Assembly: GCF_902459465.1 (NCBI RefSeq) | Contig: NC_047082.1 | Location: forward strand, 1,302,001 to 1,366,000 | Length of the DNA: 64,000 nucleotides | Source: Asterias rubens | Lineage: Eukaryota > Echinodermata > Asteroidea > Forcipulatida > Asteriidae | Direction: 5' to 3' | Shown here: positions 33,001-44,890 of the stretch, piece after piece | How positions within the stretch are numbered: the first letter of the stretch is position 1 | Layout: the number at the start of each line of letters is the position of its first letter | Position numbers and translations under genes: made by a program | Notes under the pieces: model-generated | What the model was told of the DNA's origin: nothing | The model's database searches: none | Seen by the model: the letters and a program-made list of their open reading frames with translations, nothing else

Positions 33001-36000
33001 GCATTGACCAGCATTAGATGGTCACTGAATGTTTCTTCAGATAGTAGCTTCCTCCGAGCGTCAGCCATTTTCTCTTTGCCCTGAAACGAAGAAGTAAAAA
33101 GTAATGCACAATCCCGTTTGTACGTCACGTTGCACGTTAGTTCCATGCATGGTTGTTTAACCATACACAGGACAGGAACAACCAAATGGTAAAACTCGTG
33201 GGCAAATATAGGAGACATGAATGGTTGTTTAACCATACACAGGACAGGAACAACCAAATGGTAATTTAACTCGTGGGCAAATATAGGAGACATGGATGGT
33301 TGGATGATGTAGTTTTCAGCCAAACTTTTCCAAACTGAAAATCGGAGAATCTTCTTTTGATTGCAGTCGGTTGAGCAGTTCACAGATATCCCCCCCCCCC
33401 CCGCCAATCCATTTACTTTGTTTACTCAGGGTATTTTTTGTGACAACTATATGTATGTACAAAGAAAACAATTTGCTTTGGAAGGTCTGAGTATTACACC
33501 GCAAAGAGATGCAGCAATACAAGTATACATTACACTGCCTCACCAATGGAATGACAAACGGGTCTTTGAAGCTCAGGCTAGCTGCGATGGTCAATACGGG
33601 GTCCAGACAGCAGAACATCGCACCGAATAGAATCATCCTGCCGATAGAGGGCGCTACAGGGAGCCGGGCAAGGTGGTAACCGAGAGGGGTGAGTTGCTCG
33701 TTCTCATCTAGGGCATTCTATAATCAGCAAATAAACATCAAGGAATTAACTACATAAGCAACTAATTCTGAGAAGACCTTGAGTCTTTAAAGAACGTATG
33801 TAAAAAAACAACTCCAGTTATTAATCTTTTCTGGCGTAAATCTTCATACAAAAACTAGCTCAATGTAATTCCTATGGGCTTCTGCTAAATGTTGGAGCTA
33901 GTTTGTGTGAAGTGAGCATGAGTTACACTGAAATTATTTCACACTAATGTATGGTGCATTGAGAGACTTTTGAATGTTAGGTGGCAGCAGACTTACCATG
34001 TAAGTTTCAATTGTTTACGTTGTTCTGAGTACTTGCATATAACCAAGGACAACGGATTTAGCCTGGTAAGTCAAAAATCACCGCTTGCAAGATATATTTG
34101 TAGGTTACTCACCATTCTGGTGAGGCTCTCCAAGGCTAGGTTTACTGCACGTGGGTCTGGATGCTGAAGGGCCTTCTGTATGAAGTCATGAACCCGTCCA
34201 AGCTTCAAGGACTGAGAGAGGGAAGACAGGTGGAGACAGGGGTGAGAATCAATGCTAACAAAAAGGTCTGAAACTGGAATACAAATTCTAAGGTATATTG
34301 AAATGACGGCCGTTCCACCGTTTGGTGACCCCTGTACGTAGCTAGAGATTCCAAGGGGCTTTTGGGAACAGTGTCCGCAGCTCTAGAAAAGTTGATCAAA
34401 GAGTAGGATTTCTTAATATGTGGAAAACATAACTGCTGATTTTCCTCACCAGGCCAACATAAAAAACATGAATTCAGATAGAAGTCTGAAAAATCTCATC
34501 CCTGGGCGGCGAACATGTCAAAACAAAAACACAACACTGTCATGCATCATTTGTGGAATGAATGCAACCAGTCCTGGAGACTGAGGGACAAACATCGCTA
34601 CATGACAGATAGAAACCTTGATTTGTAGACAGAGTTCATCCAATGGTGTTCTTAACATCTCCGGCAACTGATAGTCTATCAGCAAGGAGGACTGCAACTG
34701 ACTGTACAGGTGGTAACATTCACCGGGTTGGACTCTGGCCAAATAAAACGCAAGGAAAAAAAATGTTCACTCATCGAGGTAGACAAATGTTTTAAAAGTT
34801 GCCGAACCCAAGACGTAAAACAAAAACAGTCACATCCAAGGAAATTAAATATATATAGTCTTATAGAGCGCATGTATACCAATAAGATACTCAAGATAGC
34901 CGACAAAGAGAAACATTATAAGACAGGTTTTTCAACGTTGTATAATAATGAGACTAAACACCTAATAAGGGTTATAATCATGTAGTAAGCACTGGAAGGT
35001 AAGCATGCCTTATTTGGTGCTTATGGTGAGCAACGCTATGAAACAGAAACACATTCTGTAAGCACAAAATCAACCGCTAAGCAGCTCTAAGAAATTGGCC
35101 CCCGGCCCCAATTTCATAAAGCATTTTAGCAGAAACAAAAGTTGGTTAAGGCACCAGCCACAACAATGCAAACTTAAGGTAACTTTGGCTGGTAACTTTA
35201 TAGAAAAACTATCCTGTGCTTAGCAAATTTGTATGCTTAAGATGACGCTCACCTTCCAGCTCTACCCCTTCTCTGGTGAGCCGCTGCCGTGCTAACCCAT
35301 TCTGGTTTCAGTGTGCTCAGGTTGTTTGCCACGTCAAAGTTTCTCTCCTTGACCCTGCCGAGGTCGACCACGTACACGACGTCCTCGATGGTGATGCTCG
35401 TCTCCGCTATGTTGGTTGCGATGATGATCTTACGCACGCCCGCTGGAGGTCGCTCAAACACCTGTTTGTATTTACAGTTTTCATTAGTTAAGTTGAAGAT
35501 TCTCAGAGCGTAAAAAAATAAGTAACTATGTGTCGTTCCCAGTGTGAGAATTTTACACAGAGCGCGATTTTTATAGAGCATTTTACACAGAGAGCGATTT
35601 TTATAAAAGCAGAAAATACTGCTTAGCATACTCTTTGCCAAGCAAAAAATTAATGGGGCACCAGTTTAAACAGTGTAAACTTTATGGAACTTTGGCTGGT
35701 ACCTAATTTCTACTAAGCAACATTTTTCTGTACTTAACACATTTTGTGCTTACAGGCTTTTTGAAATTGCGCCCAGCATATTAACCCTTACAGACTACGC
35801 AGCTTGGCCAGTGTGCTGCAAAGACCAAGCCAGAGACGGAGCCTAAGCCAGGATTTCTCACCATTACGACCCCATTTATTGTCTTGTATCCAAGCTTGCC
35901 ACACATACCTGTCTTTGGCTAGCGGTCGGCATCATAGAGTGTAGTGGGATGATGCGGAATCTATCACTCTTAAACATCTGCTGCTGGGTCAAAAGGTCAT

Positions 36001-39000
36001 TCAACTTGGAGATCTGCTCCCATCCTGGTAAGAATACCAACACAGCTCCGTCCTGTTGAACAACGAGGACAAAATTACTTCAACCTCTATTTCATGACCG
36101 GCAAAGTTCTTTGTCAGGATATCACACCAAGACATAATGTGTGCGACCATTACCAGTGAAGGGTTGTGGAGTTATTAATATACATTTGGTTTGATCCCCA
36201 TTCTTGACATTTGTGTCCTTAAGCAAGACACTTAACCACTATTGCTTCATCCTTCAGATGGGATGTAAAACCGTAGGTCCTGTGTGTTGTGTAAGGCATG
36301 TTAAAGAACACAGCTACACTTCTCACTAAGCTGCTAAGAGAAAGGGTTTGGCTCAGTTGTTTCTGGCAGCAGTGGCTGCTGAATTGCACCTTGTAAATCC
36401 TGTGTTAAAACATAATTCAAAAACTTCAAGAAACTGTCTGGAAATTAATGATGACAAATGCTTTGAGATGCCCAGAGATAAAACGCTACATAAAAAACAG
36501 TTATTATCATTATTGTTAAATGAAACACTGAAACACTGACACATTTGAAAGAACTTACCGGTTTATTGAGACTGATAAACCTGACGAGTGAAGACACAAG
36601 TTCCAAGTCCATCGCTTCATGGTCCATGTTCTCAAGGTAATAAACAACCTCGTCAGGGTAACTATAATAATAATAATAATAATAATAGTAATCATTTCTA
36701 TGGCGCTCTACAATGAACAAAGGGCCTCACAAGAAAAAACAAAATAACATATAATATAATAATAATAAGACTTGTAATGCGCATGTATCCACCCTGTTGG
36801 GTGTTTAAAATAATCAGTAATGCAAAACAAACACTGTCACATTCACAACTGCGGTCATGGCACTTGATATCAATTGGTGATCACTCTTATAATTAACGGT
36901 ATTAAAAACTTTTTATCCCCCCAAAATTTGAATCTTAGAAGCGTTAATTGTCAGTATAATTCCTCAGATTGTGTATTCCTAATAGGGATACTTTCTAGCA
37001 TGAACAGTTTTGTGTCCGACCTAATTCCTCCTATTAGGGTGTTTGAGCATAAGACCAGACTTTCTGCTTCTTCTCACCCATACACTCTTGATTTGTTGAG
37101 ATGTAGAACAACACCATTCCAACAGCTTTATTCCCTGCACTGCATCTCTTTGGAACTCCTTGCCTGGTGGATGTTTCCCCCATCCTACAATCTGGACTGT
37201 TTTAAGAGGAATATCAATTCCTGCCTCCAGCTCTCCTGAGTTATTTTCATGTTTAATCATTTTCTTCTTGTAGCCCCTTACCTAGAGTGGCTTTTATTTT
37301 AGCGTTGTTTGGGGCAACTTGCATAATAAATTTTTTTTTTCAAAACATCTCCAACCCAAGGACTCACCTCGGTCTTATCTCCTTGATATACTCGCTGAAC
37401 TTCTCCTGAAACTCTTCCTCTTTCTTCAATTCTTCTTGACGGTATCGTTTTCCGCGTTTGAACTTCACCCACTTGGGCTCGCGTCGATCTCGTTTCTCTT
37501 GTGGCTGGTACCTGTTAAGACAACAGAAACATTGAAATAATACCGCAAATATGAAAGGTTTTGTACCTTCCAAAATGCCCTGTTATAATTTACCTGTAGA
37601 GACCTCCTGAAGACGAGCAGAGTATACTGTTCGAAACGTCGAGACCCAACCGGCTCTTTTCAGAGCCACCACTCCTTCAAAAGAGATTTTACTCATGGTT
37701 GTACCCGCAAGTTTACTGTTCATATTTATTTTTATAGTAAATCTTATCTGTAGAAAGTTCAGCCTCATTAGTCATCAAGTTTTTAGAGAAAAGAAGTGAA
37801 AATCACAGAGCAATGTTTTCCAGAGAGTCGGGTATAGCCATTTTACTCGCAAAATAACTTTCGTGAGACGAAAACTGTTTTTGGAAATTTTTTGAGTCAT
37901 TTCTCAAAAACTACAGCACTTCAGCTAGTAATATTTTTAAAGGGAAGCTTTCTTCCATCATCATCTTTGAACCATGTAAGTTTAATCTGTGGACTTTTGT
38001 GTTTTGTGTCAGACAAAAAGTATGTAAACCCTTTGACCAAGGAAAGAGTCGAACTTTGAGAAACAAAGAACTCAGCACTCTCAGTCCTCAAATCCAATAC
38101 AAATGTGTAGTTACTCACCTAGTCATGGTGAGTACGTCTTCCAGCCAGAACTCAACCACAGGGAACGTAAAGCCAGGGATGTTGGTCATCGGACAGCCGC
38201 CAAAATACTCTGAGAATAACTCGGCATTCAACGTCGCACTCATGAGGATGATTTTCAGTTTCGGTCTAAAAATTTGGAAATAAAAATAGATTGTATAACT
38301 TTGATTTGCAAGTTTTTAAAATGACAATAACAAATACAGAAACACATCAAACATTTTTGAACTCAGAATTTTATTACCAGTTTGAAAACCTTGCACGATG
38401 GTTCTTTCGCAGCGCAAGAGAATCAAGGTTGACTTGAGGGCAGTTTAAGGTGTTAACTGACAACCTTCTTCCATCACAAGTGACCATATTTGAAGGTATA
38501 CCTAAGGTGAATTGGGCTTTCAGAAATAATTTGCTTAATTATTAATAGGTCAAAATTATAACACGTACACCAGCAGAGAGAACAAATTCTAACTGCTTTG
38601 TGGCACATGCACATGCAATTGGTTACCAGGGGGGCCGATTTCATAAAGACCTCAAATTGATCTTAACTGCAAATCAATCGTAGTTGCTAAGTAAAGTGTG
38701 ATGTCACAATGTAAATCACTATGGTGATAATGACAATTTGTCTTGCGATGAATTTTATTGCTTTGTGAAATCGGCTCCAGGGTCCAGTGGTTGGACTCCA
38801 GGACTTGCAATAACAAGGTTGTGGGTTTGAATCCTGAAACTTGTAGGATAAAATGGCTCCAAGGAAAGAATTGAAGACTGGTTTATTCATCTCTTACCTT
38901 TTTGGCAGGACGTCTTTGAGAATGACGAGAAGGAAATCCGACATGATGTCTCGCTCATGCACCTCATCAAGGACCACATGGCTCACACTTTGCAGAAGTC

Positions 39001-42000
39001 TGTAAACAATTGACATAAAATGTATTACAATCAATCCAATATAGAAACATGTACATCTTTTCTTTTAATGCAAGTTCGCCCCAAAAGAAGCCAAAAGCCA
39101 CTCTTTGTAAAAAAGAATACATTTAAGATGAAGATAACCCAGAAGAACTGAGGGTAGGAATAGGGCTGAGGGTAGGAAATGATAGGTTAGGTCGGTGGAG
39201 TGGTATCTAGCCTCGCCTTCCAACTTTAGGACTGGTTTTGAATCCCACCGGGGGCACCATGTGGATTGGGTTTTCAGTCCCCGCTTGACTGCGTAGGTTT
39301 TCCTTAAATAATTCTTTGGGGGTTTCCTTCCACATCAAAAAACGGAAACCTTCTTTAATTTTCTTCTTTCCATTGAGTTATTGGCTAGAACATTGATTCT
39401 GAGAGTCCTTCACTTCACAACCAGAATTTATGAAACAAATGAAATGAAAAACAGTCTAGATTGACGCCACTTAAATCGACGCCCATTTCACAGTAAAAAT
39501 AATCAAAACCCACAATTTCTTACGGGTCTGAGTCCAGCCACTTGAGTAGTATTCCATTTGTACAGTAGAGAATACAACCCTGTTGTCTTGGTAGTCTGGC
39601 CTCCAGTCTAATCTGGTACCCTGTGCTACTTCCATTGCCACATGGCTCTGCTCTCTCAGACGCCACCCTCTCTGCTACCTTGAGGAAATATACGAGAAGA
39701 TTTTTTTTTACAAACAATTTTTAACAGCAGCTAAGGTTTGTCTAGAGTTTTCAACTATAAAGCCAATTTTGTTGGTCAACGTTTTTTTTCCTGCCTTTCA
39801 CCTCTGTGGCCCTTGTTCACATCCTGGACCGGAACATTGCATGTGGATTTCGTTTCAGTTCCCACCCGATTGCAGAGGTTTCGCCAATTTAGGATTTTCA
39901 ATATATCTTAACTGGCAGTTGTTCATCATCTTCTTTAAACGGGTATCTTCAGGCCTATGGGTCATAGTACTAGTCAATCAATCAATCAAAAGTAATTTAT
40001 AGAGTTTATAAAGAGCCTAAATCAAAAGTTAGCTCTAAGGCGCTGAGGCACAATTGAATGGTTATAATAAGCCTACTGGCACAAGTGAGCTTTAAGGAGT
40101 GTCTTGAATGAGGTATTTGAGCTGGCATTTCTGATTTGTATCTTATTCCACATTTTTGGGCCAGATATGGAGATTGATCTCTCTGCAAAAGTTAAATAGT
40201 TATTTTTGATGGTTTCGAAAATTTACTCTGTGGTAGTAGAGACGTCTCTCGAATTCGGGAAACTCTATTTCACGATAGTAAAACATATAGCAAGACAATT
40301 TCTCAAAATTGAAGAAATTTTCTTCTTAAAGAGGAAATTTTCTTCTTGGCAGAAGTTCTGAAACTGTGAAGAACGTAGAAACTTACTGTTATAGCAGATA
40401 TCCTGCGTGGCTGCGTGCAGATTACACGACACATTGATCCAGTCCCATTCTCCAAGTGGTGGTCTAGGATGAATTGAGGGACTTGTGTCGTCTTACCACA
40501 CCCAGTCTCACCACTTATCACTACTACCTGGTTATCATGTATCAGCTGAAGAAGCTCCTGATCATGTCAAAAAAAAATAATAATAATTCTAATAATCCAA
40601 GCACTGATACAGCATAATGTAAAACGGAATCACAATGCTTTACAAACAAGGAATATTGTTCCAAAGGTTTTGGGCAGCTGAATAAAAACCTTTTGCAGAT
40701 GACGAGTATCTTGTTTGTTTGATGTTTTCTGAGAAATTTTGATTGAATGGAGTGTGATGGTTTTAACCATCACACTCCATTCAAAACAACTTGACGATGG
40801 TACATTCTTCAATAGGAAGCAAGTGGAGCTGTTAAAGGATCGGAGGGTTGAGAAGTAGTTAAATTTGTTTGCCATGTATGTAACAGGTTTAACACTCGAT
40901 TAAACCACAATCAAGTCGTCCCCTACAATGACTACAGACAGTAGAGACTGACTTTTTAGGAAGATGCTGTCGTTGAACTCAGGGAACATATCAGTCAGTG
41001 AATTATTACTAGGTCAAAATAACAATATATACACCAGAGAAAACAAATTCTAAGTATATTTAGCCACACACCACATGCAATTCCTTAGGGTCTGATGAAT
41101 TTTTGGTCATCGAGTGAAAGTGCATGAAAAGTTAACGTTAGTACCTGTCTCATTTTATATGATGGGAGCTTCTTGCGGAATGTCTGCATGTTCTTGTAGC
41201 GTTCGTTATCAGTCTGTTTGGAAACATGCTGCTGCTGCAGCCTGGAGTCTAATGCTTCATCCGGAGTCAGAGGATGACGGTAGAAAGAACGAGAACTCTC
41301 CTCTAGTGGATTCAACTCTTCAAAAAAAGATATTTATATTTTATATGTATTTCATTTCTCGCGGAGTAAAATGTACAATAATGCACATTGGTTAAAACAT
41401 AAGAAGATACATGTAAAGTACAATTAAAGTACAGCATCGGGGCCAGTAAACTCACGATTCGACAGGTCCGATAATCAAACCCTTAGTTATTTTAAAAACC
41501 AATTTTATAAACAAAACCTACTTACTTTTTGCATCTTTGAATTCCAGTTTGTCCTCTGTATCTTCATGTTTGACGTCATCCAATAAGGTACGGATGTGCT
41601 TCTCATGGCTGGGTCTCATGTCAACAACTGATCTCTGCGTCAAGATTAATAATAAGAATTATTACACCATGCCAGGCCTCGGGTCGATTTCACAAAGCAA
41701 TAAAATTCATGGCAAGACAAACTGTCAGTAGTATCATAGTGATTTGTATTGTTACATCACACTATACTTAGCAACTACAATTGATTTCAGGGAAAGATTT
41801 TGGCCTGCAATTTGGCATGGCAAAATATTTAGCCTTAACCTATTTTGTGCACATGGAATATTACTCTCGAGTAACAAATAGCTTTTTTGAGAAGCAATTG
41901 ATACATTTTGTGTAGCAATTTTTCTCTGCTATTCAAGGATTAGTCGTTCACTGGATTTGCAGTTCAGATCAATCTAAGCTCTTTTATGTGAATTCGACCT

Positions 42001-42317
42001 CTGAACACACGGAACACAACTTGTAAAAAAGATTAAGAGAAATAAAGAGCTCACATTCTCACATTTTTAATTTCGTCATCTCGTTTCTTGGCTTGACTTC
42101 GTGCCGCATACCACATGCCGAGATCCCGACCCTTAAGGCCACTAGGGGGCCTTCCTCCTCCTCCCCCTCTTCCTTGTCCCCGCCCCCTCCCTCCGCTGTT
42201 CCCATCCCATCCACTAGCTCCTCCTTCTTCTTCGTCTTCCCATCTAGGTCGGCGGTTGCCATGGTAGGAGCCTCCTCTGCGGTTGTTGTATCGGCCGCGG
42301 CGTCCCCTGTAACTCAT
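30079..42317 (-). CDS. DHX36: ATP-dependent G-quadruplex helicase DHX36 (RHAU/MLEL1), complete
   Basis: This DEAH-family 3'-5' helicase unwinds DNA and RNA G-quadruplexes in nucleus and cytoplasm. Twenty coding exons join in phase: 42317-42063, 41634-41526, 41317-41145, 40557-40387, 39678-39524, 38999-38898, 38265-38119, 37511-37368, 36661-36559, 36052-35909, 35461-35253, 34734-34617, 34211-34113, 33717-33544, 33080-32910, 32546-32447, 32142-32043, 31695-31572, 30859-30707, 30231-30079. They give 967 residues (human about 1008). An RG/G-rich N-terminus precedes the DHX36-specific quadruplex-binding motif ([20 protein letters not shown]). Walker A GETGCGKT is at 195-202, DEVH (usual DEIH) at 299-302, SAT at 331-333 and QRRGRAGR at 564-571; winged-helix, ratchet and OB-fold regions follow. 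The donor after 34617 (GTTTCT) is weak. The start at 42317 matches the family's MSY start. Confidence 0.96.
31365..31490 (-). mobile_element. SINE family S1 in a DHX36 intron
   Basis: This matches 20-180 in the same orientation ('aacccaatccacatagt', 'ccccag', 'ttcgaaccaaggtcc'). It sits between DHX36 exons 18 and 19. Confidence 0.55.
33143..33300 (+). repeat. Intronic tandem duplication, about 72-bp unit
   Basis: Two copies of 'atggttgtttaaccatacac' + 'aggacaggaacaaccaaatg' + 'ctcgtgggcaaatataggag' follow each other in the intron between DHX36 exons 14 and 15. Each copy contains the palindrome GGTTGTTTAACC (imperfect). A C13 tract follows at about 33391-33403. Confidence 0.85.
36185..36420 (+). 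mobile_element. SINE family S3 in a DHX36 intron
   Basis: Shared blocks with 5740-5900 include 'gtccttaagca', 'gatgggatgtaaa', 'gtcctgtgtgttgtgtaa'. It lies between DHX36 exons 9 and 10, followed by an AT-rich tail with (TTA)n at about 36500. Confidence 0.55.
36870..37250 (+). mobile_element. Decayed non-LTR retrotransposon 3' end (CR1/L2-like)
   Basis: Plus-strand translation shows the C-terminal reverse-transcriptase region of CR1/L2-type LINEs: [27 protein letters not shown], then [12 protein letters not shown] in a shifted frame, then [11 protein letters not shown]. The LWNSLP...FK pattern is typical. At least one frameshift lies near 37145. It is antisense inside the DHX36 intron between exons 8 and 9, so it is an inactive fragment. 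Confidence 0.7.
37600..37760 (+). mobile_element. Dispersed element with hammerhead-like motif
   Basis: CTGAAGA at 37607-37613 is followed by a 6-bp stem (GAGCAG/CTGTTC, loop AGTATA) and GAAACGTC at 37633-37640, then GAGACCC. The rest ('ttcaaaagagattttactca', 'tggttgtacccgcaagttta') matches 54030-54080 and loosely 58748-58800. It is intronic in DHX36. Confidence 0.4.
37780..37985. mobile_element. MITE family M1-related fragment
   Basis: The run 'tcatttctcaaaaactacag' + 'cacttcagctag' and 'aaagggaagctttcttccatc' resembles the inner and end parts of the M1b copy at 52898-53270. The termini are diverged. It lies in a DHX36 intron. Confidence 0.4.
39185..39420 (+). mobile_element. SINE family S1 in a DHX36 intron
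   Basis: Plus-strand copy: 'gtcggtggagtggtatctag' with a B-box-like 'ttttgaatcccacc' and the tail 'ccatgtggattgggttttca'. It gives the family orientation used for the reverse copies at 20-180 and 31365-31490. A diverged partner lies at 39780-39900. Confidence 0.6.
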
Positions 42318-42635
42318 AATGGCACCAGATCTACTGTAAAGTGTAGGGTAGGAAAATAATACAACCAATTATGTAGAATGCTGAGCCATTTCTTGGCTTA
42401 CACTATAACAGTAACACACGGGTAGAGCTAGACCACCGCTAGACCCCACTGCACTGGCACTGCTGCCACGGCACTGCAATGGCTGTAATTTAAAAACATT
42501 TTCAAAGCGTTTTTTTTTTTTTTTTTTTTATAATATACATAATTACATGTAGTTTTAAATTAAACTCATCAGGTTATAACTTATATTTTCATAAAAACAT
42601 GTATAATAAAATCATTTAATCATTTAATCAGTTTT

Positions 42636-42965
42636 TTGGGCAACTTTCCGTTTGGCACCACCACTTTTTTACTAATTTTTACAAAAAGGGATATCTCATT
42701 GAGGTTAATTAAATACAATATTATTTCATATCGAATGAAAAAGTGGTGGCGCCATACGGAAACTTTTCCAGTTTTTTTATTTAGCTTTAAACTAAAGCCT
42801 TAAATTAATGAAACAAAAACACTGACTGACTGAGCTGAGTGAGCTGAGGCATGTGATTGTGAGGTAGAAATATACATAAATAATTTACCTGATTGATATA
42901 TCCCTTTTTGGAAAAATGGGTGAAAAAGTGGTGGCGCCATACGGAAAGTTATCAAAAAGACAATA
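42636..42965. mobile_element. MITE family M2 (one copy plus a partial copy)
   Basis: Inverted termini 'aactttccgtttggcaccac' (about 42642) and the complement of 'gtggtggcgccatacggaaa' (about 42745-42767) flank 'gggatatctcattgaggtta'. A partial second copy ends at about 42958. A cleaner copy lies at 59288-59424. Both are in the 5' intron of DHX36. Confidence 0.75.
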
Positions 42966-43071
42966 TTATTTAATTATATTATTATTTCATTTGTTATTAT
43001 TATTTGTTTAATTCACATTAATAATAAGATGTTAAACTTTCAAAACTTATCCATGAATAAGTCTCACTCAC

Positions 43072-43362
43072 CAGCAGGTCACGAGTAGCACCAAGCAGTA
43101 GAAGCCAGATGTTTGACAGTTCGTGTGTTTTTTGAGACTTGACTTCACACTCGATATCTAGCTCTCAACGTTGACGTTCCTGCATGCCATGCTGCGCACG
43201 GCGATGTACGCGGACGACTAAAAAATAAATAAAGCAACTTGCGCCCTCAAGTGTTAGAAAATTGTTGAAGGTCAGATAAGGTCAAGTTCTCGACGAATGA
43301 CAAAAGAGCTGAAAGTGGTTGACATTCCTTGGCAATTTCCCCCTTTTTCTCTCATTTTTGAA
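43072..43362. promoter_or_regulatory. Candidate bidirectional promoter, DHX36 / MOSMO, with 5' UTR exons
   Basis: On the minus strand, CTGCTG|GTGAGTGAG at 43072/43071 is a strong donor pairing with the acceptor before 42333, which begins the exon carrying the DHX36 ATG. On the plus strand, GAA|GTAAGT at 43362/43363 pairs with CCCAG ending at 44100, upstream of the MOSMO ATG. The transcription starts must therefore lie between about 43150 and 43350, a CpG-containing stretch with no TATA box that I can see. Confidence 0.55.
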
Positions 43363-44175
43363 GTAAGTGGTACCGTTTTATTTGTTTTGTTTAAATCTAA
43401 TATATTTACAGTTTTTTATGTGACGTTTCAGGGATAATTTTTCCACGATCTCACATGTTTTCGAGCGAAAATAGAGCATTTCGTAATCGGCCGTACTTTC
43501 CACGCAGAAGAGTTGCGTTGTTAAGACAAGTCGACCTGTGTAGCAAGGGTACCAAGTAAGTACAAGTACATGTGTGATCTGAATGCGGCAAGTCGGTTTA
43601 AGTAGTGAATGCATGGCCATGGCATGGCGACAACATGAGAAATACAGCTTTCCCTCCCTCCCTCCCATGGCCTATCTGAATTTCGGGGAAAGATGTTTTT
43701 AATCTGGATTGACACTTTCACATCAATAAATATTCAAACAATTTATAATAATTTATATTATTATTAAACCAGATTTACATTACACATTTTACATACATTG
43801 TTGTGAAATTTTTGAATTATTGACAAGCAATAAACACTAACAAAAAATGAAGTAATTTCACAACATCATGCCTCATGGTGCATTGTTTGAATTATTTGAA
43901 CTGAATGAGTTTTTGTCCAAGTCCAACTTACGTTTTTGTTGTTCAATGAATCAAGTCAAATCAAATCAAAGATAGTCATTTTAAAACTGAGATAAGTCGT
44001 ACCTCCCCTCAATTCAATAGTGGATTTAAAGTTATTGGGCCCTACATTCTTTTGTTTGAATTTGTGTATTTTGAATTTATCTTTGTTTCTTTAATCCCAG
44101 AAATGTTGCTGTTTTAATCAAGTCGTACAACGTGATTGTGTGGGATTCAAATCACCGGTCACCACTCACCCCATC

Positions 44176-44694
44176 ATGGATTCATTCCTGATGGTTGCTG
44201 GTGCCCTGTACTTCCTCGCAATAGCTCTCTGCGGTATGAGCTTAGCCCTACCCCTGTGGGTCGTCTCAAACGTCCAACGCTCCGACCTGAATCTGGGGCT
44301 TCTGGTCCATTGCCAGCAGATCTACGGTCGGTCGTGGGAGTGCCAGTATGCGGATGGACCCCTAGAGTGGATCCTGGCCGCAGTGTTGATCATCCTCGGG
44401 ATTATTGCCCTTGCTGTCGGGAACCTAATGATAATGTTCTCCGATAAGCGTCCACGATTCAGACGGTACCCCAAGTACATGGGTTTGACAGCATGGACTC
44501 TGTTCTGCCTGGCCATTATGATGTTCCCTGCTGGCTTTGATCTCCCACTGATAGGAGGAGACCCTTATCTTCTGCCAAACAGCGTCAAGACTGGAATCTC
44601 GTATGGGTTATTTTTCACTGGGATCATCTGTACTTTCTTTGGATCTGCCTTGGCGCTCGGCAAGATGTACTTTGATATTATTGTGTTGCGATAA
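44176..44694 (+). CDS. MOSMO: MOSMO, tetraspan attenuator of Smoothened signalling
   Basis: The 172-residue product matches the vertebrate modulator of Smoothened (C16orf52, about 167 residues), a membrane protein that works with MEGF8 and MGRN1 to lower cell-surface Smoothened and damp Hedgehog signalling. Four hydrophobic segments lie at about 5-26, 65-88, 103-122 and 143-165. The first extracellular loop has claudin-like features: W28, C46 and C56 in GLLVHCQQIYGRSWEC. Other recognisable blocks are PLEWILAAVLIILGIIAL, FPAGFDLPLIGG and YLLPNSVKTGISYGLFF. I chose the ATG at 44176 because it aligns with the family start (MDK in human); an in-frame ATG at 44140 would add 12 residues. The coding region is a single exon; a 5' UTR intron probably ends at 44100. 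It is divergent from DHX36. Confidence 0.9.
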   Translation: MDSFLMVAGALYFLAIALCGMSLALPLWVVSNVQRSDLNLGLLVHCQQIYGRSWECQYADGPLEWILAAVLIILGIIALAVGNLMIMFSDKRPRFRRYPKYMGLTAWTLFCLAIMMFPAGFDLPLIGGDPYLLPNSVKTGISYGLFFTGIICTFFGSALALGKMYFDIIVLR

Positions 44695-44749
44695 ACCCTA
44701 CTAACTGCACAACATCAGAAAGATAGTGCATCCATTGGTCAACCAGTCA

Positions 44750-44890
44750 GGGCCCAATTTCATAGAAAATACTGCTTAACACTTTTCCTTTACTGGAAAC
44801 CAGTCACAGATGGTACAATCAGCCATGGTGTTAGGCTGGTAACCTTAATCTTGTAAGCAGAATTCCTTTGTGCTAAACAGCTTTAATGGG
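44750..44890. mobile_element. Foldback repeat family M3 in the MOSMO 3' UTR
   Basis: 'gggcccaatttcatagaaaa' with 'tactgcttaacac' starts an element seen repeatedly in this window: 35105-35240, 46165-46410, 54718-54925, 62940-63125, and related forms at 23230-23330, 38625-38790 and 41675-41860. The ends are inverted copies of 'ggcccaatttcat'. No coding capacity. Confidence 0.65.

Noticed and set aside
36874-37239. A host gene exon in the DHX36 intron
   Set aside because: The translation matches the C-terminal part of a CR1/L2-type reverse transcriptase with a frameshift, so it is a retrotransposon fragment.
44140-44175. Upstream in-frame ATG for MOSMO
   Set aside because: The extra 12 residues are not seen in the family, whereas MDSF at 44176 aligns with the known start.
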